Positions 15,752-23,748 of a DNA stretch of 39,522 nucleotides are shown one piece after another. Each line of letters starts with the position of its first letter. Position 1 is the first letter of the stretch. Position numbers and translations under genes: made by a program. The notes below the pieces were generated by a model. That model searched no databases, had not been told where the DNA came from, and saw nothing but the letters and a program-made list of their open reading frames with translations. Origin of the DNA: JBBDYH01 sp040901795. GTDB taxonomy: Bacteria; Planctomycetota; Planctomycetia; Pirellulales; JALHPA01. The DNA lies in the NCBI GenBank assembly GCA_040901795.1, contig JBBDYH010000036.1, positions 1 through 39,522 of the forward strand, read 5' to 3'.

Positions 15752-16468
15752 ATGTGCCCAAAGATGATTCTGGCCGCGATGTTGATTATTGGCGTTGCGT
15801 TCTCATCGCCTGCCGCGGCGCAGGTCGATTCCAAACAGAAAAAAGCAAAAGCCGCGCCGATCGTACCGCCGCGCGAAGGCAAGCGCGAGACGATCAAGCT
15901 GTTCAACGGCACAAACCTCGAAGGTTGGGAAGGGCACGAGCACCTGTGGAGCGTTCAGGACGGCGTAATCGTCGCCAAGAACACCGACCCGATCAAGGTC
16001 AGCACGTACCTGCTCACCAAGCGCAAGTTCAGTGACTTTCGGCTGCTGGCCACCGTCAAGCTCGTCGAGAGCGAGATGCACTCCGGGATTGCCCTGTGGG
16101 GCCGCAACGCCCCGGAGAAGGGGGACAAGTACACTTACGCCGGCCACCTGGTGATGTTCCCCTCGGACTGGGGGATGTACGACCTGTTCGGCCGCAACGC
16201 CCTGCCTGTCGATGGCAAGCCCGCCAAAAAAGTCGGCAAGCAGCACGACTGGAACAAGCTGGAGATCCTCGCGCAAGGCAACCGCGTGCGCGTGGTCGTG
16301 AACGGTCACCTGGTGGTAGACTGGCGCGATCCCGAACCGGAACGGATCAAAGAGGCGCCGATCGGCCTGCAGCTCCACAGCAACAAAGATCCGCAAGAGG
16401 TCCACTTCAAGGATCTCGTGCTGACGACGTTTCCGGAGGACAAGTTGGAGACGCTTTCAGGCCCGTAA
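15752..16468 (+). CDS. DUF1080 (3-keto-disaccharide hydrolase domain) secreted protein
   Basis: A 238-residue exported protein. Residues 1-24 form a signal peptide ending PAAAQ. The remainder is a concanavalin-like DUF1080 domain with the family hallmarks LFNGTNLEGWEGH near its start, a central SGIALWGRN and the late VVVNGHLVVDW. DUF1080 proteins are very abundant in planctomycetes and are related to glycoside-hydrolase-type lectin folds; some are reported to act on 3-keto-glycosides. The ATG is preceded by AAGGA at 15739. A second DUF1080 gene follows after 59 bp in the same direction, so the pair is probably co-transcribed and acts in the periplasm on carbohydrates. Confidence 0.88.
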   Translation: MCPKMILAAMLIIGVAFSSPAAAQVDSKQKKAKAAPIVPPREGKRETIKLFNGTNLEGWEGHEHLWSVQDGVIVAKNTDPIKVSTYLLTKRKFSDFRLLATVKLVESEMHSGIALWGRNAPEKGDKYTYAGHLVMFPSDWGMYDLFGRNALPVDGKPAKKVGKQHDWNKLEILAQGNRVRVVVNGHLVVDWRDPEPERIKEAPIGLQLHSNKDPQEVHFKDLVLTTFPEDKLETLSGP

Positions 16469-16527
16469 GGCCGATATTCGATAGCCCGGCCAGTCAGGGT
16501 TGTCTCCGTTAACTCCTGTTCCGACCA

Positions 16528-17298
16528 ATGGAACCTGCCATGAGACGCCACGCCTTGTCGATCGCCCTGCTGCTCGTCCTTTCTCTTGCGCTCGCATTGC
16601 CGATCTGGGGCGGCGAGAACCAAAAGTCAACGCCCGACGGTTTCATATCGCTGTTCAACGGGAAAAACCTCGACGGCTGGAAGACGCCCCAAGGCGACAA
16701 CGGGCACTGGAAAGTCGTGGACGGAGTGATCGATTACGACGCCCAGAGCGAGGCGAAAGGCGATAAGAACCTGTGGACGGAAAAACTGTACGGCGATTTC
16801 ATTCTGCGGGTCGATTGGCGGATCAAGGAGACGCCGTACCTGAATCCGCGCGTCCCGATCATCAAGCCCGACGGCTCGCACAAACGCAACGCCCAAGGCG
16901 AAGAGATTCGCATGCTCGTCCCGGATTCCGATTCGGGGATTCTCCTCAGGGGACAAGGCAAATCCCAGGTCAACATCTGGTGCTGGCCGGTGGGTTCCGG
17001 CGAAGTTTATGGCTACCGCATGGACCGGAACATGCCGCCGCAAGTGCGAGCCGGCGTCACCCCCCGGATGCTGGCCGATCATGATATCGGCGAGTGGAAC
17101 ACCTTCGAGATCACGATGCAGGCCGATCGTCTCTGGGTGAAGCTCAACGGAAAACAGGTCATCGAAAACGCGCAACTTCCGGGCATCCCCGCGCGCGGAC
17201 CCGTTGCTCTGCAACATCACGGCGGCAAGCGCAACGGCGAGTGGACGGGTCCGCCTTCATTGGTCCAGTTCCGCAACATCGCGATCAAGGAGTTTTAG
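16528..17298 (+). CDS. DUF1080 (3-keto-disaccharide hydrolase domain) secreted protein
   Basis: A 256-residue exported protein with a signal peptide (hydrophobic stretch ALSIALLLVLSLALALPIWG). The DUF1080 domain follows: FISLFNGKNLDGWKTPQG, an interior SDSGILLRGQGKSQVNIWCW, and the strand RLWVKLNGKQVIENA close to the end. It is more typical of the family than the upstream paralogue and about 20 residues longer. The second in-frame ATG at 16540 may be the true start, since it leaves a basic residue pair directly at the signal peptide N-terminus. It sits 59 bp downstream of the first DUF1080 gene and is probably in the same transcript. Substrate unknown. Confidence 0.88.
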   Translation: MEPAMRRHALSIALLLVLSLALALPIWGGENQKSTPDGFISLFNGKNLDGWKTPQGDNGHWKVVDGVIDYDAQSEAKGDKNLWTEKLYGDFILRVDWRIKETPYLNPRVPIIKPDGSHKRNAQGEEIRMLVPDSDSGILLRGQGKSQVNIWCWPVGSGEVYGYRMDRNMPPQVRAGVTPRMLADHDIGEWNTFEITMQADRLWVKLNGKQVIENAQLPGIPARGPVALQHHGGKRNGEWTGPPSLVQFRNIAIKEF

Positions 17299-17645
17299 GA
17301 CGGATCTCCGGTCACCCATCGGAGTCTTTGGTAGGGGACAGGGTGGCACGCCCTGAAATGGCGTGGTGAATAACTTCCCACTTGGCGGCCGGAGGGGACC
17401 GGAGAACAGGAGGAAACGGAGACAACAGAACAGCGAGTCTCTGTTTCCTCCGTCTTCTCCGTTTTCTCAACGACCTACCCATGCATCCGCTTTTTAAACC
17501 AAACCTCTGGAATCACGCACGATGTAATCGGCGCCGCAATTCCGTTTCCTCGGTTTCCTCCTGTTCGATTGTCGGCTTTGACGTACCGACGTATTCGTTG
17601 TCCACTGCTTTTCCTTTAGAACCTCCAAAGCAAAGGTGCCTTCCT
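17299..17645. other. Intergenic region with purine-rich inverted repeat
   Basis: No gene is supported in these 347 bp. A strong imperfect hairpin occupies 17401-17460: arms GGAGAACAGGAGGAAACGG and the complement of 17437-17460, with a 13-nt loop. A related single arm is at 17544-17566. This could terminate the DUF1080 transcript. The in-frame upstream extension of the next gene across this region is rejected. Confidence 0.65.
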
Positions 17646-18536
17646 ATGGAACGTAAACAATCCTCAGAGTTTGATCAGCAAATCCTCGATCTGTATGACG
17701 ATTTTGCCCACGGCCGCGTTGACCGGCGTGAGTACATCAAGCGGCTTGGCGCCTTTGCGGTGGGCGGAGTGACCGTGGAAGCATTGCTCGCCAGCCTCAC
17801 GCCGAACTACTCCTGGGCGCAACAGGTGAAGTCGGACGATCCACGCATCAAGACGGCGACGATCACATATCCGTCGCCCCAGGGGGCCGGCAAGATGAAG
17901 GGGCTGTTGGCCCACCCGGCCGAAGGACAAAAGTTCCCGGCAGTCGTGGTGGTCCACGAGAATCGCGGCCTGAATCCGTACATTGCAGACGTGGCCCGCC
18001 GGCTCGCCGTGGAAGGATTCCTGGCCCTTGCGCCCGATGCGTTAACGCCGCTGGGCGGCTACCCCGGTAACGACGACGAAGGCCGCACGCTGCAGGCCAA
18101 GCGCGACCCTGAACAAATGCTGCACGACTTCATCGCGGCGGTCAGGTGGCTCGACTCCCACGAGCAGTCAACCGGCAAGGTCGGCGCCGTCGGGTTCTGC
18201 TATGGCGGTGGAGTCGTTTACCAATTGGCCGTGCGAATTCCCGACATTCTCAACGCGGGTGTCCCGTTTTATGGACGGCAGCCGGACTTAAGCGACGTAA
18301 CCAAAATCAAGGCCCCATTGCAAATTCACAACGCCTCGCTCGACAAGCGCATCATGGCCGGCGCCGCGCCGTTTGAGCAGGCCCTGAAAGAGAACAAAAA
18401 ATCCTTCGAGGCCTATGTGTACGAAGGGGCCAACCACGGCTTTCACAACGACACCACGCCGCGCTACGACGACGCCGCGGCGAAGCTGGCCTGGAAGCGC
18501 ACGGTCGCGTTCTTCAAAAAGCACCTGGCGGGGTAG
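17646..18536 (+). CDS. Dienelactone hydrolase family protein with Tat-type signal
   Basis: A 296-residue alpha/beta hydrolase of the dienelactone hydrolase family. The nucleophile is Cys185 in GFCYGGG, with Asp233 and His264 (GANHGFHND) completing the triad, and Glu105 (HENRGLN) in the position that activates the cysteine in this family. Residues 26-60 contain DRREYIKRLGAFAVGG followed by a hydrophobic stretch, which resembles a twin-arginine signal, so export in folded form is likely. The start is the ATG at 17646, preceded by AAAGGTG. The longer in-frame reading starting at 17382 is not credible. Known members hydrolyse dienelactones or other cyclic esters; the substrate here is unknown. 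The TAG stop lies inside the GTAG end of a repeat (18533-18690). Confidence 0.88.
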   Translation: MERKQSSEFDQQILDLYDDFAHGRVDRREYIKRLGAFAVGGVTVEALLASLTPNYSWAQQVKSDDPRIKTATITYPSPQGAGKMKGLLAHPAEGQKFPAVVVVHENRGLNPYIADVARRLAVEGFLALAPDALTPLGGYPGNDDEGRTLQAKRDPEQMLHDFIAAVRWLDSHEQSTGKVGAVGFCYGGGVVYQLAVRIPDILNAGVPFYGRQPDLSDVTKIKAPLQIHNASLDKRIMAGAAPFEQALKENKKSFEAYVYEGANHGFHNDTTPRYDDAAAKLAWKRTVAFFKKHLAG

Positions 18537-18690
18537 CCGCAGGCGAGGTCCAGCGCCGCCAAGTTGTGCGCGGGTCCAAAGTTGTGCGCGGGTCTCCCGA
18601 CCCCGCACCCGCCCCCGGTTGTGCGCAGGTCTCCTGCAGGCGCTTGTGCCCCCTTTTGCAGCTCCGCCACACGCGCTGCCGTGCGGCTAC
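18533..18690. repeat. GTAG-ended inverted-repeat element with internal direct repeats
   Basis: The ends are GTAGCCGCA (18533-18541) and TGCGGCTAC (18682-18690). Inside are two copies of AAGTTGTGCGCGGGTC (18561-18576, 18579-18594) and a third variant at 18617-18631. The element lies between the convergent dienelactone hydrolase and esterase genes, and its first GTAG contains the hydrolase stop codon. Confidence 0.7.
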
Positions 18691-18708
18691 GTCCCTTTTT
18701 CACCGCAA

Positions 18709-20058
18709 CTACTTCGATGTCGGTTTGAAGATCAGTTGGGCAAAGTTATAAAGTCCCTTCTTCCAATGCTGGAAGTCGTGAGCGTGGTCATCGACGTGCC
18801 AGATGTGGGGAACGTTCTTCTCCTTCAGGTACGCGTGCACGCCCTGGCTGACGCGCATCAAGCCGTCCTTACTCCCGCACGAGACATAGAGCAGTTTCAA
18901 TTGCCTGGTCGCCTTCTCCGGGTCGGCCACCAGTTGCTCAGGCGGACTGGTATTCGGCGCTGACGAAAAGCCGCCGACCCAGGCGAACACGTCCAGGTTC
19001 GAGAGCCCGAAGTTCAACGCCTGTCCGCCGCCCATCGAGAGTCCGGCCACCGCGCGCTGCTCCCGGTCGGTATGCACGGAATAGTGCGACTCGATGTAGG
19101 GGAGGATGTCTTTCAGCAAATCGTTCTCAAACGGCTTTCCCCACCCGCCCGAGCCGCCGCCGCGTCCTCCCCGCCCGCCGCCGGGGCCGCCTCGGCCCCC
19201 CTCGGGGTTTGCCGATGCATTTCCATTCGGAAAGACCACGACCATGGGCTCGATCTTCTTGTCGGCGATCAGATTATCGAGGATGACGTGGGCCACGCCC
19301 TGCCGCGTCCACTCCTCCCTCTCATTGCCGCCGATGCCGTGCAGCACATAGAGCTGAGGATACTTCTTGTCTGCCGAATAGCCGGGTGGCGTGTAAACCT
19401 GCATCCAGCGCTTCACGCCGACGGTTTTGGAGTCGTAATCAACGCGCTCCAGCTTGCCCTGGGCGACGCCCTCACGCGGCTTGTCGAATCCTTCGGGCGG
19501 CGCCGGGAAGGCCGGTTTGTCGTCCGGGCCCAGCACGACCGGACGGCCAAACCCGCCACGTCCACCGCGACCGCCGCGGCGGCCCTCTCCGCGATTGCCT
19601 TGTCCGCGCCGTCCGGCCTCGCCTGGAGCTTGGGCGTTGTCGGGCTTGGATTGCCCCGCGGCGTCTTGAGCTGCAGCCTTCGCGTCCTCGCGCTTGGCAA
19701 CCGCCTCGGTCGAGCCGAAATCGCCGACCTGGCGTGTGAACTTGATTCCATCGGCCGAAACCTTGCCGGTGTAGGTGATGCGAAGTTCGTTGTCCTGGAA
19801 GTTGAGCGTCTCGACAAAGGAAATCGTGTCGCCGTCGATCTTGCCTTCCTTCAATTCGACTTCGCGTTTCTGGCCGTCGAGTTCGACGCTGGCCTTGCCG
19901 GCAAGCGTCTTCCCATCGCGCTTGATTACGAACGTGTATTTCTGCAGGCCGCGCTGTGTATCGAATTCGGCCTTCCAGGTGCCGCTGATCTCCTGCGCAA
20001 CGGCGGGTAGCGAAAAAGCAACGAGGGCCACGAGCGTGATCGCAGTTCTCATGATCAT
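18709..20058 (-). CDS. Secreted esterase, feruloyl-esterase/esterase D-like alpha/beta hydrolase
   Basis: A 449-residue exported protein. Residues 1-21 are a signal peptide. Residues 23-120 form a small beta-rich domain, SGTWKAEFDTQRGLQKYTFV to VGDFG, found attached to hydrolases in this phylum. Residues about 125-170 are an Ala/Lys then Gly/Arg-rich linker. The esterase domain follows, with PQLYVLHGIGG, the nucleophile Ser341 in GLSMGGG, a likely acid near Asp398 (GSKDGL) and His427 in DDHAHDFQHW. A second Gly/Arg run at residues 287-305 interrupts the catalytic domain. Relatives cleave acetyl or feruloyl esters from plant or algal polysaccharides. The ATG at 20058 has AGAAGGA at proper spacing. 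The upstream in-frame extension to 20223 is rejected. Confidence 0.88.
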   Translation of the reverse strand: MIMRTAITLVALVAFSLPAVAQEISGTWKAEFDTQRGLQKYTFVIKRDGKTLAGKASVELDGQKREVELKEGKIDGDTISFVETLNFQDNELRITYTGKVSADGIKFTRQVGDFGSTEAVAKREDAKAAAQDAAGQSKPDNAQAPGEAGRRGQGNRGEGRRGGRGGRGGFGRPVVLGPDDKPAFPAPPEGFDKPREGVAQGKLERVDYDSKTVGVKRWMQVYTPPGYSADKKYPQLYVLHGIGGNEREEWTRQGVAHVILDNLIADKKIEPMVVVFPNGNASANPEGGRGGPGGGRGGRGGGSGGWGKPFENDLLKDILPYIESHYSVHTDREQRAVAGLSMGGGQALNFGLSNLDVFAWVGGFSSAPNTSPPEQLVADPEKATRQLKLLYVSCGSKDGLMRVSQGVHAYLKEKNVPHIWHVDDHAHDFQHWKKGLYNFAQLIFKPTSK

Positions 20059-20393
20059 TGATGGGTTCCTTCTTTCGGTGGTCGTATTTATGGCAAACGG
20101 CAAGCGAGTTCTTGGTATATGAAACCCCAAAAGCGGCGTCATGTGCTGTGCCAGGCAACCGGCACGTCGCCCGCGGTGCCGCAGTTCATCGCCCACCACG
20201 ACCGGATGAGACCCTGCCCGCATCTCCTAAGAAAGGTGGGGAGAGCGTAGCTGGCCGCGGCAGGCAAACTCCGGTCCGACATTGCGCGCAATCCTGGGGC
20301 GACCGAGCGGCATTGTAGCGGGCACATTCCGTGTGCCGTTCGCCGGCCATGCAGCCCCGGAGGTGGCGAGTGGCGTACCAGGCGTGCCTGTTT

Positions 20394-20449
20394 CTGTAGG
20401 GAACGCCCGCAGCTCGCCCGCCGTGGCGGGTGGCGTTCCGGGCGCGCCA
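20394..20449 (+). repeat. Family B element, left half only
   Basis: About 56 bp starting CTGTAGGGAACGCC and containing CCCGCC-GT-GGCGGG and GGCGTTCC. It is nearly identical to the left half of the copy in glcE (5940-5995). No CTACAG end follows, so this copy is truncated. Confidence 0.75.
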
Positions 20450-20639
20450 ACAAACCGTACCAACATCGCTCGCCTAGCGGAAACGTATAGGCATTCGCGG
20501 GGCGCCAAAGTTGGCAATAATCAGGGTGGTCCAGGACCCTGGAACTTCTGCCAGCTGACGGTTGAATGCCGCTTCCAACGTTAGCGGCGAACCATTTTCT
20601 CAACGGCATGGCTTAAACTGGGGCAAATCATCTTCAGTC

Positions 20640-20670
20640 TCTGTTAGATTGCCAATCCCGCTGTGTGATA
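20640..20670 (+). promoter_or_regulatory. Putative ECF-sigma promoter of the sigma factor gene
   Basis: TCTGTTAG (20640-20647) and TGTGTGATA (20662-20670) are separated by 14 bp. The same two blocks with the same 14-bp spacing occur at 23596-23626, upstream of the Ser-rich gene. The -10-like block ends 18 bp before the sigma ATG. Shared, unusual sequence at fixed spacing is expected for a promoter read by the locus's own ECF sigma factor, which would imply autoregulation. Confidence 0.55.
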
Positions 20671-20688
20671 ACTAGTGGGAAGTGCGAA

Positions 20689-21300
20689 ATGCATCTGGAT
20701 CCGGAAACCCGCCGCAGCCTGCTGCTACGCATCCGAGACCGGGACGACGCGCGGGCTTGGGAGGAATTCGTCGAGATCTACGAACCGCTGCTCTACCGAC
20801 TCGTTCGCGAGAAGGGACTGCAGCATGCCGATGCCCAGGAACTGACACAGGAGGCGCTGCTCGCTGTGGCCTCGGCCATCGAACGATGGGATCCGGATCG
20901 CGAGAAGGGCTCATTCCGAGGCTGGCTCTTTTGCATAGCGCGCAATATGACGATCAACTTTCTCACCCGCAGGCGAACCGATCAACAGGGCGGCGGCGGC
21001 ACGGATTTTCGATTGGCGCTCGAGCAGCATCCGGATCCAACCAGCGAACTGACGGCGGCCTTTGAGCAGGAATACGAAAGGGAGCTCTTCGATTGGGCCG
21101 CCCGGCAGGTACGCGGAGAGTTTCACGAATCGACCTGGCAGGCCTTCTGGCGGACGGCGGTGGAAGGAGAACCCATCCCGGAGACGGCCACTGCGCTAGG
21201 ATTATCCTTGGGCGCGGTTTACATGGCTCGGACCCGAGTGATGGCGCGGATCAAAGCCAGGGTAAAGGAAGTTGAAATCGCGCAGGAGGATCAGCCATGA
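20689..21300 (+). CDS. ECF-type RNA polymerase sigma factor
   Basis: A 203-residue sigma-70 family protein of the extracytoplasmic function type: region 2 and region 4 only. Region 2 covers about residues 25-95 (RAWEEFVEIYEPLLYRLV, ADAQELTQEALLAVASAIER, GSFRGWLFCIARNMTINFL). Region 4 is near residues 150-195, with the helix-turn-helix PETATALGLSLGAVYMARTR. The ATG at 20689 has GGGAAG at ideal spacing; an upstream GTG at 20665 overlaps the promoter-like motif and is rejected. The stop overlaps the kinase start (ATGA), so sigma and kinase are translationally coupled. ECF sigma genes adjacent to Ser/Thr kinases are a known planctomycete theme. The signal it responds to is unknown. Confidence 0.92.
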   Translation: MHLDPETRRSLLLRIRDRDDARAWEEFVEIYEPLLYRLVREKGLQHADAQELTQEALLAVASAIERWDPDREKGSFRGWLFCIARNMTINFLTRRRTDQQGGGGTDFRLALEQHPDPTSELTAAFEQEYERELFDWAARQVRGEFHESTWQAFWRTAVEGEPIPETATALGLSLGAVYMARTRVMARIKARVKEVEIAQEDQP

Positions 21301-22790
21301 CTCGCGATGCTCAAGATACATGTGATCCCAGTCGCCTCCGCCTATTGCTCGATGGCGCGCTTTCTGCGAGCGAGGAAGCTGCGCTTACGCTCCATCTAGA
21401 CCGCTGTTCGATCTGCCGTGATCGTTTGGAGGCCTTGACCGCGTCGCCGCAAGAGTGGCAACAGGTTCGCGGCCTTCGTCAACAGTCAGACGATAGCCAC
21501 ACCGGCGACCAGAAAGCGGACGACGTGCCTTTGAGCCAAACGTGGCCGCTAAATTTTCTTGGCCCGACAGACGATCCGGCGATGCTGGGCCGGCTGGGGC
21601 TCTACGAAGTCATCGGAGTCATTGGCGAGGGAGGCATGGCGATCGTGCTCAAAGTTTTCGACCGCGCGCTCAATCGCAACGTGGCGGTGAAAGTGCTGGC
21701 GCCGCAACTTGCCGCGGCGGCCGCGGCGCGCCGCCGCTTCGCACGCGAAGCGCAAGCAGCCGCAGCCGTTGTGCATGAGCATGTGATCGCGATTCATGCC
21801 GTCGCTGAATTCAACGGGTTTCCGTATCTCGTGATGCCTTACATAGCGGGTGGCTCGCTGCAGCACCGAATCGATTCGGTCGGCCCCTTGTCACTAGTCG
21901 AGATCCTCCGGATCGGCGCTCAGACGGCGGCCGGTTTGGCAGCGGCCCATGCGCAGGGCCTTGTACATCGCGACATCAAGCCGGCAAATATCCTGCTGGA
22001 AAACGGCGTAGAGCGTGTTGTGATCACTGACTTTGGTTTGGCTCGGGCAGTGGATGATGCGACTTTCACATGTAGCGGAATGATATCCGGAACGCCGCAG
22101 TACATGGCCCCGGAACAGGCCCAAGGCGAAGCGATTGACCACCGAGCGGATCTCTTCAGCCTGGGAAGCGTTTTGTACACGATGTGTACCGGGCGGCCCC
22201 CCTTCCGCGCGCAAACAGCCGTGGCCGTGATGAGAAGGATTTGCGAGGACGAACCGCGCTGTATCACACAGCTGAATCCGGAGATCCCTGCCTGGTTGGA
22301 GCGGATCGTTGGACGGCTGCTCGCGAAAAATCCGGCCGACCGCTTTCAGGCGGCCGCAGAGGTCTCCAAGCTGCTGGAGAAGTGCCTTGCACACGTGCAG
22401 AATCCAGGCTCGCATCCCCTGCCAAGCGAGCTTCGGATTACTCGGCTGCGCTTGTTGCTCGACCGCTCTCGCATTTGGCAACGTTCCCGTTGGCGCAGCA
22501 TCGCGGCGCTTTTGTTCGTTCCGAGCATCAGCATCGCCGTTTACTTGATATCGCAGTCATTCCCTAGCGAGGCTCCCGGCCCACCGGTGACTAATGGCGC
22601 GAGCAAGGATGTCGAGTCAGTTGGAAAGGAGTCCGAATCTTGGGACGCCCAACCGGCCACGAAGTCGGCGTCGTCTCAGGGCAGATCGAGCACGTCGACG
22701 TCGCGTAGCAGCTCAAACACATCGACGTCGCATAGCAGCTCAAACTCATCGCCGTCCGAGAGCAGCGCTCAGTGGCCTACAGATCCATAA
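21297..22790 (+). CDS. Membrane Ser/Thr protein kinase with N-terminal anti-sigma-like zinc finger and Ser-rich tail
   Basis: The 497-residue protein has four parts. (1) Residues 12-50 resemble the anti-sigma zinc finger, with H33-x3-C37-x2-C40 in HLDRCSICRDRLEAL. (2) Residues 100-360 are a Hanks-type kinase: glycine loop GEGGMA (110-115), Lys132 in VAVKVL, catalytic HRDIKPAN (224-231), DFG (245-247) and APE (271-273), so it should be active. (3) Residues 400-419 form one transmembrane helix. (4) Residues 430-497 are a Ser/Thr-rich tail on the far side of the membrane, containing a 9-residue repeat (TSTSRSSSN, TSTSHSSSN, SSPSESSA). The start overlaps the sigma stop codon. The inferred role is that the finger holds the sigma factor, and kinase activity or an outside signal read by the tail controls release. 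Confidence 0.9.
   Translation: MTRDAQDTCDPSRLRLLLDGALSASEEAALTLHLDRCSICRDRLEALTASPQEWQQVRGLRQQSDDSHTGDQKADDVPLSQTWPLNFLGPTDDPAMLGRLGLYEVIGVIGEGGMAIVLKVFDRALNRNVAVKVLAPQLAAAAAARRRFAREAQAAAAVVHEHVIAIHAVAEFNGFPYLVMPYIAGGSLQHRIDSVGPLSLVEILRIGAQTAAGLAAAHAQGLVHRDIKPANILLENGVERVVITDFGLARAVDDATFTCSGMISGTPQYMAPEQAQGEAIDHRADLFSLGSVLYTMCTGRPPFRAQTAVAVMRRICEDEPRCITQLNPEIPAWLERIVGRLLAKNPADRFQAAAEVSKLLEKCLAHVQNPGSHPLPSELRITRLRLLLDRSRIWQRSRWRSIAALLFVPSISIAVYLISQSFPSEAPGPPVTNGASKDVESVGKESESWDAQPATKSASSQGRSSTSTSRSSSNTSTSHSSSNSSPSESSAQWPTDP
22692..22772 (+). repeat. 27-bp tandem repeat in the kinase tail (3 copies)
   Basis: Three adjacent 27-bp units (22692-22718, 22719-22745, 22746-22772), the first two nearly identical and the third diverged, encode the 9-residue Ser/Thr units of the kinase C-terminus. 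Units in whole codons allow copy-number change without frameshift. Confidence 0.85.
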
Positions 22791-22863
22791 GACCGCGGTC
22801 GCCGTTCCTGGCGACACGAAGTTGGCGGTGGTTTGTTGGTTTCATGGATTCAAAGGTGACTTC

Positions 22864-23544
22864 ATGGCAAAAGTATTTCGGGTGCTGCTGTTAGTGTTGT
22901 CGGGCTTCGTCTCCGGGCCGCTGGCTATGGCTGAAGAGAAAACCATCACGCCGGATTTGAAGGCCTTGGCCAAAGGGAAGGGAGAGACGATACCGCCCGA
23001 CGCGACCCTCAAGTGGGTCGAGGACGCCAAGGGGAAAACCGCCCTTATGGTTCAGTCAAAGACGGACGACACGGTCATCCGGCTCGACGACATTGAGTTC
23101 GCGAACGGGGTGATCGAGTTCGATGCGGTCGGGCAGAGCCGTCCCCCGCAGAGCAGCTTCTTGGGCATCGCCTTTCGGGTCGTGGACGCGAAGACTCACG
23201 ACGCGGTCTACTTTCGGCCCTTCAACTTCCGAGCGGACGATGCGGGGCGCAAGGCCCGCGCCGTTCAGTACATTTCCCATCCGCAGTACCGCTGGGACGT
23301 GCTTCGCCAGGACAAGCCGGGACAATATGAGAAGCCGATCGTTCCGGCGCCCGACGGGGATGCTTGGTTCCACGTCCGGATCGTGGTCGACAAGCCCAAG
23401 GTGCGTGTGTACGTGAACGGCGGGAAGGAGGCGAGCCTGCTGGTCGATGAGCTGAGCGACCGGAAGGCCGGAGGCGTTGGGCTCTGGGTGGGCCCGGGGC
23501 AAGACGGCTACCTTGCCAACCTGAAGATCACGCCGGCCAGGTAG
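22864..23544 (+). CDS. Secreted LamG/DUF1080-like protein
   Basis: A 226-residue exported protein. The signal peptide is residues 1-21 (VFRVLLLVLSGFVSGPLAMA). The remainder has the alternating strand pattern of concanavalin A-like domains: IRLDDIEFANGVIEFDAVG, FLGIAFRVVDAKTHDAVYFR, AWFHVRIVVDKPKVRVYVNG and a closing GGVGLWVGPGQDGYLANLKI. These match the general layout of DUF1080 and LamG proteins, which bind or cleave glycans, but the exact family is uncertain. The ATG at 22864 has AAGGTGA closely upstream; an upstream in-frame extension runs antisense-like through the kinase tail and is rejected. It is 73 bp after the kinase gene in the same direction and probably co-transcribed. Confidence 0.82.
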   Translation: MAKVFRVLLLVLSGFVSGPLAMAEEKTITPDLKALAKGKGETIPPDATLKWVEDAKGKTALMVQSKTDDTVIRLDDIEFANGVIEFDAVGQSRPPQSSFLGIAFRVVDAKTHDAVYFRPFNFRADDAGRKARAVQYISHPQYRWDVLRQDKPGQYEKPIVPAPDGDAWFHVRIVVDKPKVRVYVNGGKEASLLVDELSDRKAGGVGLWVGPGQDGYLANLKITPAR

Positions 23545-23595
23545 GGCGACAACGTCGCCGCCTTGCCGTGAACGACGAGCGATTCAACCAGAAGT

Positions 23596-23626
23596 TCTGT
23601 TAGGTTCCAGTCCAGGATGTGTGATA
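23596..23626 (+). promoter_or_regulatory. Putative ECF-sigma promoter upstream of the Ser-rich gene
   Basis: TCTGTTAG (23596-23603), 14 bp, TGTGTGATA (23618-23626): the same blocks and spacing as the motif before the sigma gene (20640-20670), while the intervening bases differ. It lies 52 bp after the LamG-like gene and about 122 bp before the Ser-rich gene, so a second transcript for the Ser-rich protein and the pseudopilin would start here. Confidence 0.55.
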
Positions 23627-23748
23627 TCTCAGGGCAGCGGGCGCGATTCGATGTGACTAGAGAGGGGTATCGCACTTAGGGTGACAAAGTATCGGTGGCC
23701 AGGCCACGTTCGCTCAAGAAGAACACCATCTATTGTGGGGTAACAACC

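Larger units (their letters stand above)
20059..20688. other. Divergent intergenic region between esterase and sigma factor genes
   Basis: 630 bp without a supported gene. It holds a GGCACA...TGTGCC hairpin near 20317, the left half of a family-B element (20394-20449), and the bipartite promoter-like motif of the sigma gene (20640-20670). A partial right half of the same element family, inverted, seems to precede the left half, giving a composite of two fragments. Confidence 0.6.

Noticed and set aside
17382..17645. N-terminal extension of the dienelactone hydrolase
   Set aside because: It runs through a purine-rich inverted repeat and has no relation to the family; the Tat-type N-terminus begins at 17646.
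22594..22863. 90-residue N-terminal extension of the LamG-like protein
   Set aside because: It is an out-of-frame reading of the kinase's Ser-rich tail; the signal peptide begins at 22864.
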